DNA from: Volvox africanus
Taxonomy: Eukaryota; Chlorophyta; Chlorophyceae; Chlamydomonadales; Volvocaceae
Direction: 5' to 3'
Assembly: GCA_030268105.1 (NCBI GenBank)
Contig: BSDZ01000116.1
Span: 310,001 to 374,000 of the forward strand
DNA length: 64,000 bases
How positions within the stretch are numbered: the first letter of the stretch is position 1; every line of letters starts with the position of its first letter. The notes under the pieces were generated by a model, which had not been told where the DNA came from, ran no database searches, and saw only the letters and a program-made list of their open reading frames with translations. A program made the translations under genes and the position numbers. Shown in pieces: positions 21,775 through 32,832 of the stretch.

Positions 21775-22975
21775 CCTAGCTAGCCAACCCGATTTTGTTG
21801 TGGCTGCTAGAGCACCGGATAGAGGTCTTGAGACTGTTGGCACGCGAGCCACTCAAGAGCCCCTTTTCCTTCAGACCCCTGCTCACTTAATTGTGCCGCA
21901 TTCAGCAGTGAACACGAATATGGACAACACTGCTGGACCAAGGGTTCTGCCATTACCTCAAGCTCGAGGGCATGATGACATCCCTGAGGTGATGAGATTG
22001 TCGATTCCCGTTCCTAGGCTCAATATTTCGCTGACCGACAAGACACCAGGGCATAGCATAGCCGATGCAACTCGTGCGTACGTGCGTGACGCTAAAAAGT
22101 ACCTCCAAGCTGTTCATGGTGGCGATAATGACGGTATCAGGTGTCTCTTCGTTGGTAACACCCTCGAGGGCGCAGCGAAGGACTGGTATCGCAATTGGAC
22201 CAACGCCCGAGGCAGCTATACTTTTGACGAGTTGGTCGCCGCTTTGCTCGCACGATTCGCTACTGAGGTTCAAGCACGGGATGTGGAAGCTCGTAAGGTT
22301 TTGGCAGCCGGTAGCTACCACATGCGTCGGGATGAAAATGTACCTGCGTACCAGTCACGCTTCGAAGCACTTGTGACTCCCATTGCTGACCTCACCGAAT
22401 CTGAGCGTGTCTTTTGGTTTAGGCGAGGCCTAACGAAACTTTTGGCTAAATGGTGCGCCACTGACTTGGTTGGAGCGCAGATCAAGTCGTATGACGCGTT
22501 GGTCGCTTTTGCTAAGGGCGCGGAGATACGACTCCTTGCCGGCGAGGAAGAAGTCAAGTCTGCCCCTCGTGCAAATGCCGTGCAAGTGCAGGATCCGCTT
22601 GGGGAAGCTGTAGCTCTCGACCAGGACCTCGGCGCGACCCGCCCCACGCCTACTGCCGCGACGCGACGCAGCAACGGGCAACGCAAGGCGCGTGGGGGCG
22701 CTAGCTCGGGTGTCCGTGGTACAGGAGGAGCAGGTCCGAGCTCGGACCCAGCTAGGAACAGGAAGCGTGGTGGCGCGCCGTCGTCGGCAGCCGCACAGCG
22801 TTCCGACCCCAAGGCGAAGCGTACTCGTACGGACGACACATTTATGCCAAAATGGAATTGCAATCGTTCCGAATTCGAGCGTCGAAAATTGGCCAACGTT
22901 TGTCTACGGTGTGCGGAGAACCATTCCACGAAGGATTGCCCTCTAATGCCGCCGTTTGTACCTCAGCCGAAATAG
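21740..22975 (+). CDS. gag: Gag of Ty3/gypsy copy A
   Basis: This 411-residue polyprotein segment starts MSAEHDDTPHTS. The centre has the Ty3-type capsid pattern (AKKYLQAVHGGDND, then LEGAAKDWYRNW, then FDELVAALLARF and YQSRFEALV). A basic, low-complexity stretch follows (RKRGGAPSSAAAQ), then one zinc knuckle near the end, CLRCAENHSTKDC. Its spacing is CX2CX3HX4C, one residue shorter than the usual CX2CX4HX4C. It assembles the virus-like particle and binds RNA. The ORF ends in UAG at 22973-22975, in the same frame as pol. Confidence 0.9.
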   Translation: MSAEHDDTPHTSLASQPDFVVAARAPDRGLETVGTRATQEPLFLQTPAHLIVPHSAVNTNMDNTAGPRVLPLPQARGHDDIPEVMRLSIPVPRLNISLTDKTPGHSIADATRAYVRDAKKYLQAVHGGDNDGIRCLFVGNTLEGAAKDWYRNWTNARGSYTFDELVAALLARFATEVQARDVEARKVLAAGSYHMRRDENVPAYQSRFEALVTPIADLTESERVFWFRRGLTKLLAKWCATDLVGAQIKSYDALVAFAKGAEIRLLAGEEEVKSAPRANAVQVQDPLGEAVALDQDLGATRPTPTAATRRSNGQRKARGGASSGVRGTGGAGPSSDPARNRKRGGAPSSAAAQRSDPKAKRTRTDDTFMPKWNCNRSEFERRKLANVCLRCAENHSTKDCPLMPPFVPQPK

Positions 22976-23014
22976 GGGCTTGCCCGGGTTCCTGTGGAGG
23001 GGACACCACCTGGG
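22973..23014 (+). promoter_or_regulatory. Putative UAG readthrough signal between gag and pol
   Basis: UAG (22973-22975) is followed by G and a 7-nt spacer, then a 7-bp stem CCCGGGU (22983-22989) with ACCUGGG (23008-23014) around an 18-nt loop. Pol continues in the same frame without another stop. Copies B and C carry the same UAG, spacer and stem (ACCCGGG there, perfect pairing). The layout resembles the UAG-G plus structure readthrough site of gammaretroviruses. The function is inferred. Confidence 0.6.
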
Positions 23015-26000
23015 ATTTCTGAACTAACGCGTGGTCGGTGGTCATCCTTACGGCCAGCCGTTAAGGCATTGTTGCCTTGTGTACTTGGACACATCGAGCG
23101 AGTCATTGCGCGACGCATCACGCTTGACGGACGCACGGGACTTCTCTGCTTCGACCCGTTGTGTAATTTGTTTACACCTCGCCATCCCCTGTCGTCTATC
23201 AATCTGTCTAACCACGTGGTTTTGTTCATCCCCTCGTCTCTGCGTGAGATGTCGGAACAGTTGGCCATATACAGGAGATGTAGGCGTCAATATCCAGGCA
23301 CTGCCGCATGTTTATTACTCCCTGCTTTCTGTCGGCTCAAGGCAGAGGCATCGTTAAGGGGTATGCGGCATGTCCACCGGTTCGAGCCGGGCACCGTTTT
23401 GTTTAATGGTGTGGATCGGGAGGGTATGCTGGCTCCGTGGCCAGGCACATCCTACTCGGTTGACGTTTGGTACGAAGCTCCTGATGAGGGTGCCGTAGGT
23501 TGCGGACCCGCCCTAAGTGCACTGACGTTATCTGCTGGGCAGTCGCTCGTAGATAACCGTGTCCCAGTGGTTCAGATCGGTTTGAATGGCCGTACTCTGA
23601 AGGCACTTGTTGACACCGGTGCCAGCGACGACTTCATCTCTGTCGCAGAGGTGAATGCGCTGGGGTTGTCCCCAGAGTCGTCTGATTGTCCACAGGTTAC
23701 CCTTGCTGATGGGGGTAAGCATCCCATCGTGGGCAGGATTACCCTTAGCCTATCAATAGGCCCTTTGCGTGTTGTGACCCGGCCGTACGTGCTGCAGGGC
23801 TTAGCAGAGACTGCACCGTACATAATGGGGTCGTCGACATTACGACAGTACCGCGCGCGCATCGACATGGAGACCGCAACCCTGCATATGTGCAAGGGTA
23901 CTCTGTCGATTAAGGTACCTTTCCTGTCGTTCGAACATGTCACACCAAAGGAGGGCGAAACTGAGGCGGTGCCTATGGTTAATTTCGCTGTGACCGCAAT
24001 GGCCGCGCGAATCAAACCAGAGCTAGTCGGGCGTAAGGAGGCCGTCCGTTTGTTACGGAAGGGTGCCCACGGACTGCTTTTAAGGCCGCAGGTGAGCTGT
24101 TGTGTCACCACCGCGCAGATTTCTGTGGATCCTGAGGTTGAGGCCCTACTGTCGCAGTATGAGGACGTCTTTAAAGATATCCCTGGCCTACCACCTATGC
24201 GTCCTGTTGATCACACAATCCCTCTCATGCCTGGAGCGCAGCCTACGGCCCGGCCAATGTACAGGTTGAGTCCATTGGAACTGGACGAGGTGAAGCGCCA
24301 GGTGACGGATGTGCTCGCGAAGGGTATGATACGCCCCAGCACATCCCCGTATTCTGCACCGATTTTGTTTGTCGGTAAGAAGGATGGGACCTTGCGCATG
24401 TGCATTGATTACCGGGGGTTAAATGCGAATACGGTGAAAAATCGCTACCCTTTGCCACGCGTTGACGACCTGTTGGATAAGCTGAAGGGCTCGGCTTATT
24501 TTTCCTCAATTGACTTACAACAGGGCTACAATCAGATTCGCATCGCTGCCTCTGATATCCCGAAAACCGCTTTTCGGACGCCCTTCGGTCACTTTGAGTA
24601 TACGGTCCTATCGTTTGGTTTGACTAATGCCCCTGCGACGTTTCAGGCGGTTATGGACCGAATGTTTAGGCCGTTTATCGACAGGTTCGTTGTTTGCTAC
24701 CTGGATGACATCTTGGTATATTCTAAGACGCGCGAGGAGCACTTGGAGCATCTTCGGCTCGTGCTCGACGTTATGAGGCGGGAGCAATTGTTTGCTAAAC
24801 GCGCCAAATGCTTTTGGGCGCAGCCTCAGGTGGAATATTTGGGCCACATTGTGTCGGCCACCGGTGTGAAGATGGACCCGCGGAAGGTCGCCGTGGTTCG
24901 CGATTGGCCCGCGCCTCAGAACCTCACGGAACTGCGTAAGTTCCTTGGCTTGACCAATTATTTCCGAAAGTTCATTGAAAAATATTCCATCATTGCGGCC
25001 CCTCTTACTAACTTAACTCGCAAAGGCGTTTTCGTTTCGCTCGAGTCGTGGACGTCGCAATGCCAGCGGGCATTCGAAGAGCTCAAACGAATCGTTGCCG
25101 AAGATGTCACCCTTGCATTCCCTGATTACTCGTTGCCATTTCGTGTTGAGGTAGTGTCTGATGCCTCAATATTTGGAAGCGGCGCTGTATTGTTACAGGA
25201 AGGGCGACCGATCGCCTTCACGAGTAGGAAGTTTTCTGGTGCGGAGATTCGCTACACCACCGGGGAACAGGAGCTTCTGGCCGTGCTGCATGCTTTAAAG
25301 GAATGGCGCTGTTACCTTGAGGGACGCCCGTTTACTTTAAAGACTGACCACAAGCCCCTAACGTTTTTGCAAAGCGTTCCGACGTTGAACCGCCGTCAAG
25401 CTAGGTGGATGGAATATCTAGCTAGGTTCAACTGCACCTGGGAGTATATTTCTGGTAAATTGAATATTGCCGATGCTCTCAGTCGACATCCGTCGCTACA
25501 CGCTGCAATTTTGGCAGCGCCCGTCGTGCGGCCGCGTAGCGAGGAGGTTCCGATCGCGACGGACCTCGCGGAGCGGTTGAAGGTTGCCTACAATGCAGAC
25601 GCCTGGTTCGCGGACCCGGCTAATGTAGAAAACCTTCGCAAGCAGAATGGCCTTTGGCTACGGACGGAGGGTGCAGCTACGCAAATCGTCGTTCCGAACG
25701 ACGACGCGCTACGCTACGACATCCTTGCGCGGTTCCACGAGGACCCGTTAGCAGGACACCCTGGTAGCAAGCGATTGATCGACTTGGTGCAACGTTCCTT
25801 TTGGTGGCCTCGTTTGGCTAAGGATGCGGCGAACTTCGTCCAGACATGCAGTCTGTGCCAGCGCAATAAGGCTTTGTCCGGTAAGGGCCATGGGTTGTTG
25901 CAACCGTTGCCTGTCCCGGATGCGCCTTGGGAAAGTGTTTCCATGGACTTCGTAGTCGCGCTGCCCAAAACTGAGGGGGGATACGATGCGGTGTTCGTAA

Positions 26001-26686
26001 TGGTCGATCGTCTGACTAAGATGGTTCACCTAGCACCATGCACATCATCCTGCACGGCTGAGCAAACCGCACGTTTGTTTTTCGATAATGTGGTTCGGTT
26101 ACACGGGATTCCCAAAAATGTGATTTCGGACCGCGGTGGGCAGTTCACGTCTAAGTTTTGGGAAGCGCTCTGCAAACTAGTTGGCATGCGCGTCAACCTG
26201 AGCACGGCGTATCACCCGCAGACTGATGGTCAAACCGAACGCACAAACCGCACGTTGGGTGATATGTTGCGCAATTATGCTGGTCGCACACCACTCGTCT
26301 GGGATATGTATTTGACTGCGGCAGAATTCGCGCTTAACAACGCTGTTAACCGCTCTACAGGCAAAAGTCCGTTCTTTCTTAACTACGGATTTCATCCCGC
26401 GCTACCCGTGTGGCGTGAGTTGGAAGTGAACGTGCCTGCTGCTAAACTTTTTGCCAAGTCTTTTATGTCCCGAATCACAGACGCTAAGTCGTGTTTGGAC
26501 GCGGCGCAGCAACGAACGATGGAATACTACAACAAATCCAAGCAGGATGTGACGTTTTCGGAAGGGCAACTCGTGTTGCTAAGCACCAAGAACTTGCGTT
26601 CCTTGGCCGACGGATCCCGAAAGCTCTTACCCCGCTGGATTGGTCCGTATCCTGTCATGCGCATGGTTGGGAATGTGGCTGTGTAG
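22976..26686 (+). CDS. pol: Pol of copy A: protease, RT, RNase H, integrase
   Basis: The frame continues from gag after UAG. Order: protease ([13 protein letters not shown] at about 23612); reverse transcriptase ([21 protein letters not shown], catalytic YLDD at 24698-24709); RNase H ([23 protein letters not shown]); integrase with HHCC finger ([15 protein letters not shown] at about 25849) and DDE core ([30 protein letters not shown]); then the GPY/F module (LPRWIGPYP). All catalytic residues are present. The order RT-RNase H-integrase is that of Ty3/gypsy. The frame stops at TAG 26684-26686, where copies C and D have GAG. No ATG lies near the start, supporting synthesis as Gag-Pol. Confidence 0.95.
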   Translation, partial: GLARVPVEGTPPGISELTRGRWSSLRPAVKALLPCVLGHIERVIARRITLDGRTGLLCFDPLCNLFTPRHPLSSINLSNHVVLFIPSSLREMSEQLAIYRRCRRQYPGTAACLLLPAFCRLKAEASLRGMRHVHRFEPGTVLFNGVDREGMLAPWPGTSYSVDVWYEAPDEGAVGCGPALSALTLSAGQSLVDNRVPVVQIGLNGRTLKALVDTGASDDFISVAEVNALGLSPESSDCPQVTLADGGKHPIVGRITLSLSIGPLRVVTRPYVLQGLAETAPYIMGSSTLRQYRARIDMETATLHMCKGTLSIKVPFLSFEHVTPKEGETEAVPMVNFAVTAMAARIKPELVGRKEAVRLLRKGAHGLLLRPQVSCCVTTAQISVDPEVEALLSQYEDVFKDIPGLPPMRPVDHTIPLMPGAQPTARPMYRLSPLELDEVKRQVTDVLAKGMIRPSTSPYSAPILFVGKKDGTLRMCIDYRGLNANTVKNRYPLPRVDDLLDKLKGSAYFSSIDLQQGYNQIRIAASDIPKTAFRTPFGHFEYTVLSFGLTNAPATFQAVMDRMFRPFIDRFVVCYLDDILVYSKTREEHLEHLRLVLDVMRREQLFAKRAKCFWAQPQVEYLGHIVSATGVKMDPRKVAVVRDWPAPQNLTELRKFLGLTNYFRKFIEKYSIIAAPLTNLTRKGVFVSLESWTSQCQRAFEELKRIVAEDVTLAFPDYSLPFRVEVVSDASIFGSGAVLLQEGRPIAFTSRKFSGAEIRYTTGEQELLAVLHALKEWRCYLEGRPFTLKTDHKPLTFLQSVPTLNRRQARWMEYLARFNCTWEYISGKLNIADALSRHPSLHAAILAAPVVRPRSEEVPIATDLAERLKVAYNADAWFADPANVENLRKQNGLWLRTEGAATQIVVPNDDALRYDILARFHEDPLAGHPGSKRLIDLVQRSFWWPRLAKDAANFVQTCSLCQRNKALSGKGHGLLQPLPVPDAPWESVSMDFVVALPKTEGGYDAVFVMVDRLTKMVHLAPCTSSCTAEQTARLFFDNVVRLHGIPKNVISDRGGQFTSKFWEALCKLVGMRVNLSTAYHPQTDGQTERTNRTLGDMLRNYAGRTPLVWDMYLTAAEFALNNAVNRSTGKSPFFLNYGFHPALPVWRELEVNVPAAKLFAKSFMSRITDAKSCLDAAQQRTMEYYNKSKQDVTFSEGQLVLLSTKNLRSLADGSRKLLPRWIGPYPVMRMVGNVAV

Positions 26687-27037
26687 CTTGCATTGCCCAC
26701 TGATATGACCATTCACCCCACGTTTCACGTATCGCTTGTCCGTCCGTATTGTAGTACGGAACCCGTCCCTGAGCCTGCTAACGCCCCCGCAGCGATCGAA
26801 CCAGTTCCCGAGACCTGGATCGCTGGTAAACAGAAGTTTTACGATGTGGAGCGGGTGTTAGATTATCGCACGCGTCGTGTGGGCCGACACCGACGTAAGC
26901 GAACAGTACACGAGTACTTGGTTAAGTGGACAGGGTATACCGACGAGCACAACTCATGGGAACCGGCACGCAACTTCTCACAGGACATGAAACCCCTGCT
27001 CGAAGAAGCCCGCAAACGTGCCACGCAAACCCAATGA
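26687..27037 (+). CDS. Chromodomain tail of copy A Pol, cut off by a nonsense codon
   Basis: In the same frame as pol, the sequence continues LALPTDMTIHPTFHVSLVRPY, typical of the end of chromoviral integrases. A chromodomain follows: FYDVERVLDYR, then VHEYLVKWTGYTDEHNSWEP. These keep the aromatic cage positions (Y, W, and W in SWEP). The domain would tether integrase to chromatin and bias insertion sites. It ends in TGA. In copy A it is separated from pol by one G to T change, so it would be lost without readthrough of that second UAG. Confidence 0.85.
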   Translation, partial: LALPTDMTIHPTFHVSLVRPYCSTEPVPEPANAPAAIEPVPETWIAGKQKFYDVERVLDYRTRRVGRHRRKRTVHEYLVKWTGYTDEHNSWEPARNFSQDMKPLLEEARKRATQTQ

Positions 27038-27081
27038 CCCCTGCAGTCGATGCTGTATGATGCAGCGAGGACGCTGCATAC

Positions 27082-27096
27082 GGGAGGGGGGATAAT
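27082..27096 (+). other. Polypurine tract of copy A
   Basis: GGGAGGGGGGATAAT directly precedes the 3' LTR; it is the expected primer for plus-strand DNA synthesis. It is conserved in all copies. Confidence 0.85.
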
Positions 27097-27920
27097 TGTT
27101 GTGCTACGGTTCATTTCCCGTCGACGCGTAGGTCGACGCGATCCTACGAGGTGAAGTGCTTTTGTGATGAACGCATTACATATGAATGAATCTGCATGAT
27201 ATAAATGTATTCGCATATATTTATATATGCATCTGGCATGTTGTCATTATCCATGGCGGCATTGCATCATGGCAAATCCGCCTAGCATGCATGAATGACC
27301 GAATCATTGAAGTGCGCATTATGCTCGTGCTATGAAACGATAAGTAATATTATCTGATATAATATTACTTCATTAAAGCACACGTTGAGAGCGCCGCACT
27401 TGTCGCGATGCATGCCCTGCAACCGGATATCGTTATCCGGACCCTTGCATCATGCGAATGCCGGAAAGGCTTATACGTTGTTATGCGTAGACATCGCCTA
27501 TACGCAGTAGGGTTGTCACATTTAGGATCGGCCTCCTAATGTGAATCATACGGCACTGCGATGCTGCGAGTATAACAGATGCGAGGACGGCTAAGCTAGA
27601 CAAGACATTCGATACCAGAGAACACTTGTGTGTTCTACATTACTATTACTATACGATACTCTACTTAGCCCGAGCTAAGCCTGAACTTCGCTAATCACCG
27701 CCGTGTGATGATTGCTTGCTTCCGGCGCTGACGGCGATTTCGTCCATTGCATCATTCCGACCTGTAAGACCGTAAGTTATATCTCTCTTCGTCTTGAAGT
27801 CTTCCGCTGTCTCTGTTTGCTCTCGCTTGCCTTGCTGTACTTGCAAGTGCTCGCGCATCGGTGTCGATAGTCTCCAGACGTGCAGATACTCATGAGCAAA
27901 CGCGAACGAGAGGTACAACA
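27097..27920 (+). repeat. 3' LTR of copy A (824 bp)
   Basis: Same termini and length as the 5' LTR, with about seven differences. It is followed by target duplication GAGAT and then copy B's integrase. Confidence 0.95.
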
Positions 27921-30900
27921 GAGATCACATTTTTGGGAACCCCGTGTAACCGAACCACATTGTCGAAAAACAAACGTGCGGTTTGTTCAGCCGTGCAGGA
28001 TGATGTGCATGGTGCTAGGTGGACCATCTTAGTCAGGCGATCGACCATTACGAACACCGCATCATATCCCCCCTCAGTTTTGGGCAGCGCGACTATGAAG
28101 TCCATGGAAACACTTTCCCAAGGCGCATCCGGGACAGGCAACGGTTGCAACAACCCATGACCCTTACCGGACAAAGCCTTATTGCGCTGGCACAGACTGC
28201 ATGTCTGTACGAAGTTCGCCGCATCGTTAGCCAAATGAGGCCACCAAAAGGAACGTTGCACCAACTCGACCAACCGCTTGCTACCAGGGTGTCCTGCTAA
28301 CGGGTCCTCGTGGAACCGCGCAAGGATGTCGTAGCGTAGCGCGTCGTCGTTCGGAACGACGATTTGCGTAGCTGCACCCTCCGTCCGTAGCCAAAGGCCA
28401 TTCTGCTTGCGAAGGTTTTCTACATTAGCCGGCTCCGAGAACCAGGCATCTGCGTTGTAGGCCACCTTCAACCGCTCCGTGAGGTCCGTCACGATCGGCA
28501 CCTCCTCGTTATGCGGTCGCACGACGGGCGCTGCCAAAATTGCAGCGTGTAGCGACGGATGTCGACTGAGAGCATCGGCAATATTCAGTTTACCAGAAAT
28601 GTACTCCCAGGTGCAGTCGAACCTAGCTAGGTATTCCATCCACCTAGCCTGACGGCGGTTCAACGTCGGAACGCTTTGCAAAAACGTTAGGGGCTTGTGG
28701 TCAGTCTTTAAAGTAAATGGGCATCCCTCGAGGTAACAGCGCCATTCCTTTAAAGCATGCAGCACTGCCAGAAGCTCCTGTTCCCCGGTGGTGTAGCAAA
28801 TCTCCGCACCAGAAAACTTCTTACTCGTGAAGGCAATCGGTCGCCCTTCCTGTAACAATACAGCGCCGCTTCCAAATACTGAGGCATCAGACACTACCTC
28901 AACATGAAACGGCAACGAGTAATCAGGGAATGCAAGGGTGACATCTTCGGCAATGGTTCACTTGAGCTCTTCGAATGCCCGCTGGCATTGCGACGTCCAC
29001 GACTCGAGCGAAACGAAAACGCCTTTGCGAGTTAAGTTAGTAAGCGGGGCCACAATGATGGAATATTTTTCAATGAACTTTCGGAAATAATTGGTCAAGC
29101 CAAGGAACTTACGCAGCTCCGTGAGGTTCTGAGGGGCGGGCCAATCACGAACCACGGCGACCTTCTGCGGGTCCATCTTCACACTGGTGGCCGACACAAT
29201 GCGGCCCAAATATTCCACCTGAGGCTGCGCCCAAAAGCATTTGGCGCGTTTAGCAAACAATTGCTCCCGCCTCATAACGTTGAGCACGAGCCGAAGATGC
29301 TCCAAGTGCTCCTCGCGCGTCTTAGAATAAACCAAGATGTCATCCAGATAGCAAACAACGAACCTGTCGATAAACGGCCTAAACATTCGGTCCATAACCG
29401 CCTGAAACGTCTCAGGGGCATTAGTCAAACCAAACGATAGGACCGTATACTCGAAATGACCGAAGGGCGTCCGAAAAGCGGTTTTCGGGATATCAGAGGC
29501 AGCGATGCGAATCTGATTATAGCCCTGTTGTAAGTCAATCAAGGAAAAATAAGCCGATCCCTTCAGCTTATCCAACAGGTCGTCAACGCGTGGCAAAGGG
29601 TAGCAATTTTTCACCGTACTCGCATTTAACCCCCGGTAATCGATGCACATGCGCAAGGTCCCATCCTTCTTACCGACAAACAAAATCGGTGCAGAATACG
29701 GGGATGTGCTGGGGCATATCATACCCTTCGCGAGCAAATCCGTCACCTGGCGCTTCACCTCGTCCAGCTCCAATGGACTCAACCTGTACATTGGCCGGGC
29801 CGTAGGCTGCGCTCCAGGCATGAGAGGGATTGTGTGATCAACAGGACGCATAGGTGGTAGGCCAGGGATATCTTTAAAGACGTCCTCATACTGCGACAGT
29901 AGGGCCTCAACCTCAGGATCCACAGAAATCTGCGTGGTGGTGGCACAACAGCCCACCCGCGGCCTCAAAAGCAGTCCGTGGGCACCCTTCCGTAACAAAC
30001 GGACGGCTTCCTTACGCCCGACTAGCTCTGGTTTGATTCGCGCGGCCATTGCGGTCATTACGAAATTAACCATAGGCACCGCCTCAGCTTCGCCCTCCTT
30101 TGGTGTGACATGTTCGAACGACAGGAAAGGTACCTTAATCGACAGAGTACCCTTGCACATATGCAGGGTTGCGGTCTCCATGTCGATGTGCGCGCGGTAC
30201 TGCCGTAATGTCGAAGACCCCATTATGTACGGTGCAGTCTCTGCTAAGCCCTGCAGCACGTACAGCCGGGTCACAACACGCAAAGGGCCTATCGATAGGC
30301 TAAGGGTAATCCTGCCCACGATGGGATGCTTAACCCCGTCAGCAAGGGTAACCTGTGGACAATCAGACGACTCTGGGGTCAACCCCAGCGCATTCACCTC
30401 TGCGACAGAGATGAAGTCGTCGCTGGCACCGGTGTCAACAAGTGCCTTCAGAGTACGGCCATTCAAACCGATCTGAACCACTGGGACACGGTTATCTACG
30501 AGCGACTGCCCAGCAGATAACGTTAGTGCACTTAGGGCGGGTCCGTAACCTACGGCACCCTCATCAGGAGCTTCGTACCAAACGTCAACCGAGTAGGGTG
30601 TGCCTGGCCACGGAGCCAGCGTACCCTTCCGATCCACACCATTAAACAAAACGGTGCCCGGCTCGAACTGGTGGACATGCCGCATACCCCTTAACGATGC
30701 CTCTGCCTTGCGCTGACAGAAAGCGGGGAGTAATACACATGCGGCGGTGCCTGGAAATTGACGCCTACATCTCCTGTAAACGGCCAACTGTTCTGACATC
30801 TCACGCAGAGACGAGGGGATGAACAAAATCACGTGGTTAGACAGATCGATAGACGACAGGGGACGGCGAGGTGTAAACAAATTACACAACGGATCGAAGC

Positions 30901-31072
30901 AGAGAAGTCCCGTGCGTCCGTCAAGCGTGATGCGTCGCGCAATGACTCGCTCGATGTGACCAAGTACGCAAGGCAACAATGCCTTCACGGCTGGCCGTAA
31001 GGATGACCACCGACCACGCGTTAGTTCAGAAATCCCGGGTGGTGTCCCCTCCACAGGAACCCGGGCAAGCCC
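27921..31072 (-). pseudogene. pol: Pol of copy B (protease to mid-integrase)
   Basis: Reading from 31072 downward, the frame follows gag's UAG (31073-31075) and contains [10 protein letters not shown], the RT with YLDDILVYS, RNase H (TDHKPL), the integrase zinc finger (CSLCQRNK) and the first catalytic Asp (MDFIVALP). A CGA to TGA change at 28958-28960 stops it between RT and RNase H. The gene is then cut at 27921 by copy A. The hairpin after UAG pairs perfectly here. Confidence 0.9.
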
Positions 31073-32205
31073 CTATTTCGGTTGAGGTACAAACGGCGGC
31101 AGTAACAGGCAATCCTTAGTAGGATGGCTCTCCGCGCACCGTAGACAAACATTGGCCGCTTTCCGACGTTCGAACTTGGAACGATTGCAATTCCATTTTG
31201 GCATAAACGAGTCATCCGTGCGAGTCCGCTTCGCATTGGGGTCAGAGCGCTGTGCGGCTGCCGACGACGGCGCACCACCACGCTTCCTGCTCTTAGCCGG
31301 GTCCGAGCTCGGACCTGCTCCTCCTGACCTGCGGACACCCGAGCTAGCGCCCCCGCGCGCCTTGCGTTGCCGGTTGCTGCATCGCGTCGCGGCAGTAGGC
31401 GTGGGGCGGGTCGCTCCGAGTTCCTGGTCGAGAGCTACAGCTTCCCCAAGCGGATCCTGCACTTGCACGGCATTTGCACGAGGGACAGACTTGACTTCTT
31501 CCTCACCGGCAAGGAGTCGTATCTCCGTACCCTTAGCAAAAGTGACCAAGGCATCATACGACTTGATCGGCACCCCAGCCAAGTCAGTAGCGCACCATTT
31601 AGCCAAAAGTTTCGTCAGGCCTCGCTTAAAACAAAAGACACGCTCGGTTTCAGTGAGATCAGCAATGGGGGTCACTAGTGCTTCGAAGCGTGACTGGTAC
31701 GCAGGTACATTTTCACCCCGACGCATGTGGTAGCTACCGGCTGCCAAAACCTTACGAGCCTCCACATCACGTGCTTGAACCTCAGTAGCGAACCGTGCGA
31801 GCAAAGCGGCGATCATCTTGTCAAAAGTATAGTCACCCCGGGCGGTGGTCCATTCGCGATACCAGTCCTTCGCTGAGCCCTCGAGGGTGTTACCAACGAA
31901 GAGACACCTGATACCATCATTATCGCCACCATGAACAGCCTGGAGATACTTTTTAGCGTCACGCACGTACGCACGAGTTGCATCGGCTATGCTATGTCCT
32001 GATGTCTTTTCAGTCAGCGAGATGTTGAGCCTAGGAACGGGAATTGACAATCTCATCACCTCAGGGATGTCATCATGCCCTCGAGCTTGAGGTAATGGCA
32101 GAACCCTTGGTCCAGCAGTGTTGTCCATATTGGTGTTAACTGCTGAATGCGGCACAATTAAGTGAGCAGGGGTCTGAAGGACAAGGGGCTCTTGAGTGGC
32201 TCGCG
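31073..32205 (-). pseudogene. gag: Gag of copy B, N-terminus missing
   Basis: The frame is open from the junction at 32205 (about 40 gag codons missing) to UAG at 31073. Capsid motifs (LEGSAKDWYREW, YQSRFEALV) and the zinc knuckle CLRCAESHPTKDC are intact. The start codon and leader were lost when B fused to C's LTR. Confidence 0.85.
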
Positions 32206-32775
32206 TATCTGATATAATATTACTTCATTAAAGCACACGTTGAGAACGCCGCACTCGTCGCGATGCATGCCTTGCAACCGAATATCATTATTCGGACCCT
32301 TGCATCATGCGAATGCCGGAAAGGCTTATACGTTGTTATACATGGACATCGCCTATACGCAGTAGGGTTGTCACACTTAGGATCGGCCTCCTAGTGTGAA
32401 TCGTACGGCATCGCGATGCTACGAGTATAACAGATGCGAGGACGGCTAAGCAAGATAAGACATTCTATACTGGAGAACACTCGTGTGTTCTACATTATTA
32501 TTGCTATACGCTACTCTACTTAGCCCGAGCTAAGCCTAAACTTCGCTATTCACCAACGCGTGATGATTGCTTGCTTCCGGCGCTGACGGCGATTACGTCC
32601 ATTGCACCGCCTCTATCTGTAAGACTGTAAGTTATATCTCTTCCTGTCTTGAAGTCTTCCGCTGTCTCTGTTTGCTCGCACTTGTCCTGCTGTACTTGCA
32701 AGTGCTCGCACATCGGTGTCGAAAGCCTTCAGACGCGCAGATACTTATGAGCAAACACGAAGGAGAGGTACAACA
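32206..32775 (+). repeat. Truncated 5' LTR of copy C
   Basis: It corresponds to 38835-39404 of the 3' LTR and ends GAGGTACAACA. Confidence 0.9.
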
Positions 32776-32832
32776 AATTGGTATCGAGACAGGTTCATTG
32801 CCTAACTGTCTAATCGGAAGTAGGTTCTTTCT

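Larger units (their letters stand above)
20450..27920 (+). mobile_element. Ty3/gypsy chromovirus copy A, complete (7471 bp)
   Basis: It has two 824-bp LTRs, a tRNA primer site, a leader ORF, gag, pol (protease, RT, RNase H, integrase), a chromodomain and a polypurine tract. The 5-bp target duplication is GAGAT (20445-20449 and 27921-27925). By eye the LTRs differ at about seven sites, so insertion is recent. It is inserted in copy B's integrase. Apart from the gag/pol UAG, the only visible defect is a GAG to TAG change at 26684-26686 before the chromodomain. Confidence 0.95.
19275..32205 (-). mobile_element. Ty3/gypsy chromovirus copy B, interrupted by A and 5'-truncated
   Basis: B runs on the minus strand from a truncated gag (32205) to its 3' LTR (19275-20108). 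Copy A (20450-27920) sits inside its integrase gene, with GAGAT duplicated on both sides; uninterrupted relatives (for example near 59972) have a single GAGAT. Removing A leaves an integrase frame with a further in-frame deletion at about 20411 that joins SKFW to IEPVPETW. B's 5' LTR, leader and first gag codons are missing: at 32205/32206 it is fused to the middle of C's LTR. Its own target duplication cannot be checked. Confidence 0.9.

Noticed and set aside
22973..22975. UAG reassigned to a sense codon in this organism (would also join copy A's chromodomain and the sulfatase blocks)
   Set aside because: The long pol frames of A and C contain many Gln codons, all CAA or CAG, and no internal TAA or TAG apart from the named sites. 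A reassigned code should show many more in-frame TAG codons.
31152..31733. 193-codon plus ORF antisense to gag (also at 33807-34388 and 22315-22929)
   Set aside because: It is antisense to well-supported gag coding sequence. It recurs only because gag is repeated, and it shows no protein features.
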